9,043 bases of DNA from Nitrospirota bacterium (GTDB lineage Bacteria > Nitrospirota > UBA9217), in contig JAAXXJ010000105.1 in the NCBI GenBank assembly GCA_013334545.1, forward strand, positions 1-9,043, given 5' to 3'. The notes beneath the pieces were generated by a model. The model searched no databases. It was given only the letters and a program-made list of their open reading frames with translations, and had not been told where the DNA came from. How positions within the stretch are numbered: the first letter of the stretch is position 1; each line of letters begins with the position of its first letter. The translations under genes and the position numbers were made by a program. Below are positions 1 through 6,348 of the stretch, in pieces.

Positions 1-223
1 ACTTCTGCCCGACCTCGTGCTGGGCGCACTTGCCTCGCTTCGACTCCACGATCTCGATCGAGATCTGGTACTTGCGCCTCGGCGGCGCCTGCTGTGGCCT
101 CGCCTGGTCTTGCCCGGCCTCGCGCGGAAGCGGGGCAGAGACGGCTGCCGCGGGCACCGCCGCCCCAAGCGCAGCTGCCGCGACGCCGCAGTTCGAAAGG
201 AACTCCCTTCGTTCGATCTTCAT
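1..223 (-). CDS. Tat-signal protein, TIGR04076-like, partial (3' end beyond window)
   Basis: The first 74 codons of a gene that continues past the left edge; no stop is visible. The start ATG (complement of 221-223) has a strong GGAGG ribosome site 6 nt upstream. The N-terminus is a twin-arginine signal: ERREFL at residues 4-9, an Ala-rich hydrophobic stretch to about residue 30 and a likely cut after AVSA (27-30). A Pro/Gln-rich spacer (31-48) follows, then the start of a folded domain, KYQISIEIVESKRGKC (51-66), with C66, H69 and V71-G72. This resembles my memory of the small TIGR04076 family, which opens with a short beta-strand and a Cys-x-x-His-x-Val-Gly segment and has no assigned function. 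The gene starts 35 nt after the rpoN stop, so it is probably read from the same transcript. An exported, folded or cofactor-bearing protein is inferred from the Tat signal. The gene is secure; the family is a partial match. Confidence 0.72.
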   Translation of the reverse strand, partial: MKIERREFLSNCGVAAAALGAAVPAAAVSAPLPREAGQDQARPQQAPPRRKYQISIEIVESKRGKCAQHEVGQK

Positions 224-258
224 CGTTCTCCTCCGAGCGGCGTCGTCCGCCGCGCGGT

Positions 259-1743
259 TCAGCGGAAGTTCCCCTTCCGACTGCTCGTGGGCGGGATCCT
301 GAGCTCCTCGCGGTACTTTGCTACGGTCCTTCGGGCGATATCGAGGCCGCGGGCCTTAAGGGCGTCCACGATCTGTTGGTCCTTGAGCGGCGCGGCCGGG
401 TTCTCCTCGCGGATCATCTTCTGGATCGTGTCCTTCACGGTAAGCGAAGAGACCTCGGCGCCGGTCCCTGCCGTGGTGAATCCGGTGGTGAAAAAGAACT
501 TTAGGGGGAAGATGCCCTGCGGTGTATGCATGTACTTGTTGGTCGTGACCCGGCTGATGGTCGACTCGTGCATAGAGATGTCCTCGGCGACGTCCTTGAG
601 GACCATCGGCTTCAGAAGCGAGATGCCGTGTTCCAGAAATTCCGTTTGGAACTTCACGATGCTCTCCGCCACCTTGTAGATCGTTTTGTTCCGCTGCTCC
701 ATGCCCTTGATGAGCCACTGGGCCGAGCGCAGCCTCTCTTCGATATACTCCCGCGTGGTCTTGTCGACACCTTCCTTCTGGCCCAGGATCTTCCGGTAGT
801 AGGGATTGATACGGACGCGGGGAAAACCCTCCTCGTTGAGCTGGATAACGTAGCGGTCCTCCACTTTGACCACGTACACATCGGGGACGACATATTGCGT
901 GTCTGCGGACGCGAAGGGGCGGCCAGGCTTCGGCTCCAGCTCGTGGATGATGACCGCAGACGCTTCCAGGACGTCCTGCTGCGTAACGTTCAGGACCTTG
1001 GCGATATTCTGGTATTTCCGCTTCTCCAGGTCCGGGAGATGCTCCCGAATGATCTTTTCCACCAGGCTCCCCTGCAGGTCGAGATATCTCACCTGGATCA
1101 GGAGGCACTCCTTGAGGTCCCGGGCGCCTACACCGACAGGATCGAAGCCCTGAATGATCGCGAGGGCACTCTCCACATCCCGCATCGTCGTCCCCGCGGC
1201 CAGCGCCATCTCGTCCAGCGTGGCGCGGAGATAGCCGTCGTCATCGATATTCCCGATGATAACCTCGCCAGCCGCGAGCAGCGCATTATCGGAGACCGAC
1301 AGGTGGAGCTGCCACATGAGATGGTCGCTGAGAGAAGGCATGCGGGTGAGCGTCTGGTCGTAGGACGGGCGGTCGTCCTCGGACGGCTCGATGGTCCCGT
1401 AGTCACGTCCGTCGCTCATCTCATCGATATATTCGTCCCACCGCGTCCCGACCTGATCGAACTCGCTCTTGAGCTCCATCTCGCCCTCGGTCTCGGGCTG
1501 GCGCTCAGGAGCGGTCGTTCCGGCCTCCATTGACGCCATCGCCTCCCCCGGCTCACCATCGCCTTCCGGAGTATCATCTGCCGCGTCCGGTAAGACCTCC
1601 TCGAGGACCGGGTTCTCCTGAAGCTCCTGGGCGAGCGTCTGGCTGAGCTCGAGACGGGACAGCTGCAGCAGCTTGATGGCCTGCTGGAGCTGCGGGGTCA
1701 TGATGAGCTTTTGCGATAGTTTTAGTTCGAGTCTTGCTTCCAT
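259..1743 (-). CDS. rpoN: RNA polymerase sigma-54 factor RpoN
   Basis: Sigma-54 directs core polymerase to -24/-12 promoters and needs AAA+ activators to melt DNA. At 494 aa the length is normal. Region I is clear: LELKLSQKLIMTPQLQQAIK begins at residue 5 and interacts with the activator. Region II is an acidic, low-complexity stretch (about 48-130). The core-binding domain follows (about 135-320), then the DNA-binding part with the helix-turn-helix around HESTISRVTTNKYM and the RpoN box ARRTVAKYRE at 470-479, which reads the -24 element and is intact. The start is fixed by region I, although no good Shine-Dalgarno sequence precedes it; heptad repeats lie there instead. The gene sits 112 bp behind lptB, a common arrangement. 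In many proteobacteria hpf/raiA follows rpoN, but here a Tat-signal protein does. The product is cytoplasmic. The identification is secure. Confidence 0.98.
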   Translation of the reverse strand: MEARLELKLSQKLIMTPQLQQAIKLLQLSRLELSQTLAQELQENPVLEEVLPDAADDTPEGDGEPGEAMASMEAGTTAPERQPETEGEMELKSEFDQVGTRWDEYIDEMSDGRDYGTIEPSEDDRPSYDQTLTRMPSLSDHLMWQLHLSVSDNALLAAGEVIIGNIDDDGYLRATLDEMALAAGTTMRDVESALAIIQGFDPVGVGARDLKECLLIQVRYLDLQGSLVEKIIREHLPDLEKRKYQNIAKVLNVTQQDVLEASAVIIHELEPKPGRPFASADTQYVVPDVYVVKVEDRYVIQLNEEGFPRVRINPYYRKILGQKEGVDKTTREYIEERLRSAQWLIKGMEQRNKTIYKVAESIVKFQTEFLEHGISLLKPMVLKDVAEDISMHESTISRVTTNKYMHTPQGIFPLKFFFTTGFTTAGTGAEVSSLTVKDTIQKMIREENPAAPLKDQQIVDALKARGLDIARRTVAKYREELRIPPTSSRKGNFR

Positions 1744-1747
1744 GGAA

Positions 1748-1783
1748 GTAACGGATTTACGGTTTACGGTTCAAGGTCAAAGG
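1748..1783 (-). repeat. Heptad repeat tract before the rpoN start
   Basis: Read in the direction of rpoN, the leader holds consecutive 7-bp units: CCTTTGA, CCTTGAA, CCGTAAA, CCGTAAA, then a one-base slip and CCGTTAC, ending four bases before the ATG. The shared pattern is CC-K-T-N-A-A. The tract replaces the place where a Shine-Dalgarno sequence would be expected. The repeat is plain in the sequence; whether it affects translation or is a slippage product is unknown. Confidence 0.7.
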
Positions 1784-1855
1784 TACAGATACGGCAACGA
1801 TCAGGTCAGATGTTGCACCAGGAACCGGGAACACAGTTTCGTCCTGTCTCCTCCT

Positions 1856-2578
1856 TCACAATTTGAACGATTCACCCAGATAGAGCTCCCGTACGCGAGG
1901 GCTCGCCGTGATGTCCGCCGGGGTGCCTGCTTCGATGATCTTACCGTCATTGATGATATAGGCGCGGTCGGTGATGGCCAGCGTCTCCCGCACGTTGTGG
2001 TCCGTGATCAGGATGCCGATCCCTTTGTTCTTCAGCAAGGAAATGATGCCCTGGATGTCCTGCACCGCCAAGGGGTCGATCCCCGCGAAGGGCTCGTCCA
2101 GCAGGATGAACTTGGGAGACATGGTGAGAGCACGCGCGATTTCCACCCGCCTTCGCTCGCCGCCGGAGAGGGTGTAGGCCATGCTGTCCGCGAGATGGGC
2201 GATCCCCAGTTCGGCCAGGAGGCTGTCGCGACGGTCCCGGCGCTCGAAATCGGATATGCGCAGCGTTTCGAGAATCGCCATAAGGTTGTCAGCGACGGTC
2301 AGCTTCCGGAACACGGACGGCTCCTGGGCAAGATAGCCGATACCGTTCCGGGCCCGTTGGTACATGGGCATGCGTGCAATGTCCCTGCCCTCCAGGACAA
2401 CCCTGCCCTGGTCCGGTTTCACCAGGCCGACCACCATGTAGAACGATGTGGTCTTGCCCGCGCCGTTAGGGCCGAGCAATCCGACCACTTCGCCGTGCTT
2501 TACCTGGAAGCTCACGCCTTTCACGACTTTACGGCCGCGATAGGTCTTCTCCAGTTTTTTTGCCTCAAGAGCATCCAT
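1856..2578 (-). CDS. lptB: LPS export ABC transporter ATPase LptB
   Basis: This is the cytoplasmic ATPase that powers LPS extraction from the inner membrane, as an LptB2FGC complex feeding the LptA bridge. At 240 aa the length is typical. All ABC motifs are intact: Walker A GPNGAGKT (36-43), Q-loop Q85, signature LSGGE (137-141), Walker B ILLDEP (158-163) with catalytic E162, and switch H194. The phrases YLAQEPSVFRKLTV (82-95) and DEPFAGIDPLAVQDIQ (161-176) are characteristic of LptB rather than of the related LivF/LivG ATPases. The start matches family N-termini, though the ribosome site is poor: GAGG lies about 17 nt away and a 7-bp repeat abuts the ATG. It lies 68 nt after lptA and ahead of rpoN. 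LptF and LptG are not in this window. Confidence 0.97.
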   Translation of the reverse strand: MDALEAKKLEKTYRGRKVVKGVSFQVKHGEVVGLLGPNGAGKTTSFYMVVGLVKPDQGRVVLEGRDIARMPMYQRARNGIGYLAQEPSVFRKLTVADNLMAILETLRISDFERRDRRDSLLAELGIAHLADSMAYTLSGGERRRVEIARALTMSPKFILLDEPFAGIDPLAVQDIQGIISLLKNKGIGILITDHNVRETLAITDRAYIINDGKIIEAGTPADITASPRVRELYLGESFKL

Positions 2579-2592
2579 GATCCGTTATCCGT
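2579..2592. repeat. Two 7-bp repeats abutting the lptB start
   Basis: On the plus strand GATCCGT (2579-2585) and TATCCGT (2586-2592) lie directly against the lptB start codon, so the lptB leader reads ACGGATA-ACGGATC-ATG. The octamer TGATCCGT occurs at 2578-2585 and again at 2640-2647, the two borders of the lptA-lptB gap. ATCCGTTA is also present, in the opposite orientation, in the tract before rpoN. Confidence 0.55.
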
Positions 2593-2603
2593 TCCTCACC
2601 GTT

Positions 2604-2638
2604 GCCGGAACAGGACCGGCGTACGCAGCCCGGCGGGC
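2604..2638 (-). other. Two small GC-rich inverted repeats between lptA and lptB
   Basis: GCCGG (2604-2608) pairs with CCGGC (2616-2620) across a 7-nt loop, and GCCC (2628-2631) pairs with GGGC (2635-2638) across 3 nt. Both lie in the 68-nt intercistronic gap. No T-tract follows in the direction of transcription, so they do not look like a terminator. They could form RNA hairpins that affect processing or lptB translation. The stems are short and chance is possible in GC-rich DNA. Confidence 0.3.
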
Positions 2639-2646
2639 CTGATCCG

Positions 2647-3165
2647 TCACTTCGATCTGCGCAAAGCAGGCCTCTGCGTCTTGCTTTCTTCAGGCTTGTC
2701 CTGGTAGAACAACACGTTGCCGCTTTCGATCAGGCTCCGCTCGCTCCGCATGAACATCGTTATTCGCTCCCCCCCCAACTGGTTCTCGTTCTCGATGATC
2801 CTTGGATCGCCGGTCAGGACGATCTTCTCTTCCTTGCTGTAATAGATGGCCTTGTTCGCCAGGGCCACCCGGCCTTCCTGACGGACCACGACATTGCCCT
2901 GGGCCTCGATCTCCCGGACCGCCTTGTCGACGGCATCGTAATAAACCACCAGATGATCGGAGGTCAGGGTCATGTTCTCCTTCTTCAGGGTCACGCCGCC
3001 GATGAACGTCACCGTGTTCCCCAGCTCGTCCGCTTCCATGCGGTCGGACGTGACCACGATGGGTTCCCGCTTTGCCTTTTCCGGGGCATCAAGGCCCGGC
3101 GCCGCCGCCATCAGGAAGATGGCGGCAACGAGCAGCGGACTATTCCTGAAGAACCGCCTTGACAT
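2647..3165 (-). CDS. lptA: LPS transport periplasmic protein LptA (OstA-like)
   Basis: LptA forms the periplasmic beta-jellyroll bridge that carries LPS from LptC to LptD at the outer membrane. I place the start at the ATG complementary to 3163-3165, giving 172 aa. There it has a GGTGG ribosome site about 6 nt upstream and a proper signal peptide: RRFFR, then hydrophobic PLLVAAIFLMAAAP, with likely cleavage near A27. An upstream in-frame ATG at 3198 would add WTCGKCWWKV and spoil the signal. The mature part has the OstA/LptA_N pattern: IVVTSDRMEADELGNTVTFIGG, cut here to its core TSDRMEADELGNTVTF (39-54), then repeated strand units including GNVVVRQEGRVALANKAIYY. The Lys/Arg-rich tail (KTQRPALRRSK) is probably disordered. 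The start overlaps the end of lptC by 26 nt, indicating translational coupling. Confidence 0.93.
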   Translation of the reverse strand: MSRRFFRNSPLLVAAIFLMAAAPGLDAPEKAKREPIVVTSDRMEADELGNTVTFIGGVTLKKENMTLTSDHLVVYYDAVDKAVREIEAQGNVVVRQEGRVALANKAIYYSKEEKIVLTGDPRIIENENQLGGERITMFMRSERSLIESGNVLFYQDKPEESKTQRPALRRSK

Positions 3166-3709
3166 TACTTTCCACCAGCATTTTCCGCAGGTCCACATCG
3201 GCGGATAGTCCTTTGCCTTCGAGATAGATCTCCTTGCCCAGCACCTTGAAGGGGTCCTTTGTCGTCACCACCCGGTCATCGGCCCTCCAGAACAGGGTGT
3301 TGGTCGTCATCAGGTACCCATCGCTCGTGACGATCCTGACTTCCCGGGCACCCCGGCGGATCGTGGCATTGCCGTTCAGTGTGTCCATCAATCCGGTCTC
3401 TCCGAGGAGAACTACCTTGCGTCCGTCGGGCTCCAGGAACTGGATCTCCACATCCTTTAACCTGGCCTCCCTGCTCTCGAACAGATCGGTACGGGAAGAG
3501 TTGATCCGCCAGGAGACCCTGCCGTCCTCGGTCTGTGCGAACCGGAAACCGTTCATGCTGATGAGCAGCCGCTTCCCTGGGGCGGGCCGGAACAATGAGG
3601 GGATTGAAAAATCGACGTCACGAAGAAGCCGGTAACTTCCGTAAAGGACCCCGGCAAGGACACAGAACAGGACAAGGACCGAAAAAAATCTAAAGAATGA
3701 TCGTAGCAT
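3140..3709 (-). CDS. lptC: LPS export protein LptC
   Basis: LptC is the bitopic inner-membrane protein that passes LPS from LptB2FG to LptA. The 189-aa product has one N-terminal membrane helix (about residues 8-26) and a periplasmic beta-rich domain of the LptC/YrbK type. Typical features are the pattern LKDVEIQFLEPDG, a following strand VVLLGETGLMDTLNGNATI, and the near-terminal TKDPFKVLGKEIYLEGKGLS. Its place directly before lptA and lptB, with a 26-nt overlap into lptA, supports the call, because LptC is poorly conserved in sequence. It is the first gene of the unit; kdsC, a frequent upstream partner, is absent. The ribosome site before the ATG is weak. A promoter with extended -10 lies about 50 bp upstream. 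Confidence 0.92.
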   Translation of the reverse strand: MLRSFFRFFSVLVLFCVLAGVLYGSYRLLRDVDFSIPSLFRPAPGKRLLISMNGFRFAQTEDGRVSWRINSSRTDLFESREARLKDVEIQFLEPDGRKVVLLGETGLMDTLNGNATIRRGAREVRIVTSDGYLMTTNTLFWRADDRVVTTKDPFKVLGKEIYLEGKGLSADVDLRKMLVESNVKAVLQE

Positions 3710-3722
3710 GGCCTGAAAGTTG

Positions 3723-3751
3723 ATATGGCGACCGGGAAAGGGCCGCCATAT
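3723..3751 (-). promoter_or_regulatory. Inverted repeat in the lptC leader
   Basis: ATATGGCG (3723-3730) and CGCCATAT (3744-3751) are perfect 8-bp arms around a 13-nt spacer. The repeat begins at about the predicted transcription start of the lptC operon, so it is either an operator or a 5' leader hairpin that could protect the mRNA. The arms are seen directly; the role is inferred. Confidence 0.5.
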
Positions 3752-3757
3752 GCATAA

Positions 3758-3787
3758 TTTATACCATAGGCTCGGGTAGGATGTAAA
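3758..3787 (-). promoter_or_regulatory. Sigma-70 promoter of the lptC-lptA-lptB-rpoN operon
   Basis: Read on the minus strand: -35 TTTACA (5 of 6; complement of 3782-3787), an 18-bp spacer ending in TGG, and -10 TATAAA (5 of 6; complement of 3758-3763). The TGG makes an extended -10. Transcription would start near 3750, about 40 nt before the lptC ATG. The match is good and it lies in the only sizeable gap upstream of the operon. Confidence 0.65.
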
Positions 3788-3875
3788 GGTGAAAAAAGCC
3801 CCCGTTGCATGCTCTGAATATTTCTCGGTGCAGAGTGGAAGGAATTATAACAGTCAGAGGCCAGGAATTTAGCGG

Positions 3876-3904
3876 TTTACTTTTTAACGGCATTGAGGAA
3901 TAAT
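3876..3904 (+). promoter_or_regulatory. Possible weak promoter for the 3922 gene
   Basis: TTTACT (4 of 6) at 3876-3881 and AATAAT (5 of 6) at 3899-3904 are separated by 17 bp. Transcription would begin close to 3911, leaving a leader of only about 10 nt that still includes most of the GGAG ribosome site at 3912-3915. It is a plausible but not strong promoter; another could lie further upstream in the shared 212-bp gap. Confidence 0.3.
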
Positions 3905-3921
3905 GTTTTTCGGAGCTGATT

Positions 3922-4965
3922 ATGGATGCCGTTCTAGAGGACATCAAGTTCAACTGCGACGTGTCCGATGCCCGCTACTGGGGATATTTCTCGATCTGCG
4001 GGTTGCTGATGCGCTACCGCGACCTGTTTCGCTCAGAAGCGGGACTGGAACCGTGGTCCCCCATCGCACGCAAAGAGATCGCCGCATGGATCGGCAGCAA
4101 GGAGTCTCGCTGGACCAGTCTGGAAGACCAGGATCTTCGAAACCTGACCATCAAAGGTACGGCGTATTCTCCCTTCGACATCGACGGGATCAATCAAGCC
4201 TTGGATACGGATGGTTACGTTTACGGCGCCGGATACGGCATGTATCTCAAGCCCACTTTTTTCCTCGGCTGCGCCCGGTCTGTTGCCGCGATCGAGGACC
4301 ATACCGTCCACACCACGGGGCAGGAACTTGTCCGGGACCTCTTCACCGCTCCTGCCATGCTCCGGGAGCGCACCATCTTCCTGCGCCTCGAACCCTTGAA
4401 GGCACTCCTGTGGGACAAGTTCACTGAGCTCAGGCCTGACCGCGGACCAGCCCTGACCGAAGCGTTCCGGGCATACGGAATAACGACGGGTCAGCCTGTC
4501 AGCGACGACTTCGCCAGGCGGTTCGAGCAGATGGTCCTCAACTATTCAGGCGTCCTCCTCCGCCATGAACTTGCAGAGTCGCAGGAGGCGGTCCCGCAGT
4601 GGAAAGAGCTCCTGACACAGGCCGGTGACCGGAATACCGAACATTTCCTGCGTGCCGTAAAGGACCTCGTGGCCGATACCTCGGACACCGGGCCGTTCCG
4701 AAGCATTGTGGAGACGCGGGACCGGGGGGCCCTTAGCCTTTCCATCGGATTGATGGATGGGTATCGGCGGATGTTGTTCCCGGAGGTCCGGGAGGCCTAT
4801 GGACGCTTCTTGGAGGATGGGGCTTGGGAAATCGTCGAGAACGCGCGCCAGCGCGGGAATGCCCGGTTCATTGCGCTTCGTCATAGGATCCTCGAACTGT
4901 TTGCCAGCGGCGATCAGCGGTTCTTCCGGAGAGGCATCGCGGACATGATGCAGAATATCGCTTGA
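3922..4965 (+). CDS. Conserved protein of unknown function (Sfum_1244-type)
   Basis: A 347-aa soluble protein with no signal peptide or membrane segment, presumably cytoplasmic. The start ATG has GGAG 6 nt upstream. The N-terminal 120 residues carry dense, family-like blocks: FNCDVSDARYWGYFSICGLL (10-29), YRDLF (32-36), GLEPW (41-45), WIGSKESRW (56-64), SPFDIDGIN (83-91), YVYGAGYGMYLKPTFFLG (99-116). From memory, these blocks match a conserved hypothetical family of Desulfobacterota and relatives (Sfum_1244 family, possibly DUF6866) with no established function. The rest is largely helical and charged, ending with FFRRGIADMMQNIA. I see no nucleotide-binding or known catalytic motif; the conserved Cys12, Asp13, Asp16, Arg18, Tyr101 and Lys110 are candidates for function. 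It is divergent from the lptC operon and 94 bp ahead of a diguanylate cyclase, with which it may share a transcript. That it is a gene is certain; the family name is recalled, not searched. Confidence 0.85.
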   Translation: MDAVLEDIKFNCDVSDARYWGYFSICGLLMRYRDLFRSEAGLEPWSPIARKEIAAWIGSKESRWTSLEDQDLRNLTIKGTAYSPFDIDGINQALDTDGYVYGAGYGMYLKPTFFLGCARSVAAIEDHTVHTTGQELVRDLFTAPAMLRERTIFLRLEPLKALLWDKFTELRPDRGPALTEAFRAYGITTGQPVSDDFARRFEQMVLNYSGVLLRHELAESQEAVPQWKELLTQAGDRNTEHFLRAVKDLVADTSDTGPFRSIVETRDRGALSLSIGLMDGYRRMLFPEVREAYGRFLEDGAWEIVENARQRGNARFIALRHRILELFASGDQRFFRRGIADMMQNIA

Positions 4966-5059
4966 GAGCACCGCCCCGGACAGGTGAATGAACTGTGATG
5001 CTAGGACCCTCGGGACCTTTTGATCTTCACACCATCGTTCCGAACGCAGGACAAGACCA

Positions 5060-6325
5060 ATGGTACATAAAAACTGGCCTAGACCGTTCCAGTACTTTCG
5101 GGACGTCCGGACATTCCTGCTCACCATCAGCGTGGTTGTCACGGTCGGCATTGCCGTTATCTACCTGTTCCGCTACCACGCGGTGAACGAGCTTCTCATC
5201 CAGACCGTGCGGCACGAAGCCGAGTCCTTCGCCCAACTCATCGTGCTCACGCGGCACTGGAATGCCGAGTACGGCGGCGTCTACGTGGAAAAAAGACCGG
5301 GCGTCACATCGAATCCCTACCTCAAGGAACTGGGCATCGATCCCGACATCCGTACGGCCGACGGCAGGATCCTGACCATGAGAAACCCTGCCATCATGAC
5401 CCGGGAGATATCCCAGTTGGCCCGTCGGGACAATATGGCGGAATTCCATATGGTCAGCCTCAAGAGCCTGAATCCCGAGAACCGGCCCGATGACTTCGAG
5501 AAGCGGTCCCTGGAGCGGTTCGAACGGGGTGAGCGGGACATCTGGCAGATCGAACGTTCCGGTGAAAAGCCAATTTTCCGGTATATCCTCCCCCTCGTAA
5601 CGGAGGAGTCCTGTCTCCCGTGCCACGGCAAACAGGGATACCGGATCGGGGATATCCGCGGCGGCGTGAGCGTCATCATCCCCGCCGCAGGCCTGATGTC
5701 CCGGATGAGTACCAACCGGAACAATATCATCATCGATGCCGTCATCACCATCGGTGTCCTGCTTGCCATCCTCTACCTGTTCGCCTGGAAGCTCGTCGTC
5801 CGACTTGAAGATGTCCAGGAGCGCTTAAAACATCTTGCCGTCACCGATGAGCTCACGGAACTCAAGAACCGGCGTTACATCATGGAACAAGTCGAAAGGG
5901 AATATCAGCGTGCCGTACGGACCGGGACCCCCCTGTCCCTGGTCCTCATCGACATCGACCATTTCAAGAAGGTCAACGATACTTTCGGCCATGCTTTCGG
6001 AGATGCGGTCCTGAAGGCCGTGGCCCGTGACATGCGCGAAAGCCTCAGGACCTATGATCTCCTTGGGCGGATCGGCGGGGAAGAGTTCCTCATAGCCTCA
6101 CCCGGTTCAACGCTCGAGGAAGCGGCTGCGCTGGCGGAGCGGATCAAGGAAAAGATCAGGGAGAAAACGATCGCGAATAAGGACCACTCGATATCCGTCA
6201 CGGTGAGCGCAGGGGTCACATCGTTGAGCGGACAGGACATGCAGGCCGACTCCATGCTGGCGCGGGTCGATGATGCGCTCTACCAGGCAAAACAGGGGGG
6301 ACGGGACCGTGTAGTAACAGCGTAA
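5060..6325 (+). CDS. Membrane diguanylate cyclase with Tll0287-like c-type heme sensor
   Basis: The 421-aa protein makes c-di-GMP from two GTP. Order: membrane helix (about 19-37); periplasmic Tll0287-like/DUF3365 domain (about 45-215) with HWNAEYGGVYV (66-76), NPYLKELG and the c-heme motif CLPCH (185-189); second helix (about 223-243); GGDEF domain (about 258-421). The catalytic loop is GGEEF (339-343), with metal-binding D298 in VLIDIDHFKKVND. The inhibitory I-site RTYD (330-333) lies five residues before GGEEF, so product feedback is likely. The enzyme therefore looks active. In known Tll0287-like proteins the domain is PAS-like and carries c-type heme, so redox or a small gas is the probable cue (inference). 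Covalent heme needs export and cytochrome c maturation; the topology puts CxxCH outside. AGGA at 5048-5051 serves as ribosome site. It may be co-transcribed with the preceding gene. Confidence 0.93.
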   Translation: MVHKNWPRPFQYFRDVRTFLLTISVVVTVGIAVIYLFRYHAVNELLIQTVRHEAESFAQLIVLTRHWNAEYGGVYVEKRPGVTSNPYLKELGIDPDIRTADGRILTMRNPAIMTREISQLARRDNMAEFHMVSLKSLNPENRPDDFEKRSLERFERGERDIWQIERSGEKPIFRYILPLVTEESCLPCHGKQGYRIGDIRGGVSVIIPAAGLMSRMSTNRNNIIIDAVITIGVLLAILYLFAWKLVVRLEDVQERLKHLAVTDELTELKNRRYIMEQVEREYQRAVRTGTPLSLVLIDIDHFKKVNDTFGHAFGDAVLKAVARDMRESLRTYDLLGRIGGEEFLIASPGSTLEEAAALAERIKEKIREKTIANKDHSISVTVSAGVTSLSGQDMQADSMLARVDDALYQAKQGGRDRVVTA

Positions 6326-6348
6326 AGAGTCCCGCTATCAGTTCCCCG

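Noticed and set aside
526..1533. Long plus-strand open frame of 335 codons across rpoN.
   Set aside because: It lies antisense to an intact sigma-54 gene and its translation resembles no family; it is a by-product of GC-rich codon use.
1673..2707. Plus-strand open frame of 344 codons across lptB.
   Set aside because: Antisense to lptB and spanning two gaps; no recognisable domains.
3166..3198. Longer LptA start at 3198.
   Set aside because: It adds a Trp/Cys-rich piece before a normal signal peptide; the inner ATG at 3165 has a good ribosome site and overlaps lptC by a typical distance.
3788..3810. Possible sigma-54 site near TTGCAT in the lptC upstream gap.
   Set aside because: The GG and GC elements are not 10 bp apart; there is no -24/-12 match.
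4996..5020. Hairpin-like stretch with AGGACC and GGGACC before the cyclase gene, followed by TTTT.
   Set aside because: The two halves are direct rather than inverted copies, so no stable stem forms.
6326..6348. Shared terminator between the convergent cyclase and outer-membrane protein genes.
   Set aside because: The 23-bp gap holds only direct repeats of CCCGCT type and no stem that could form a hairpin.
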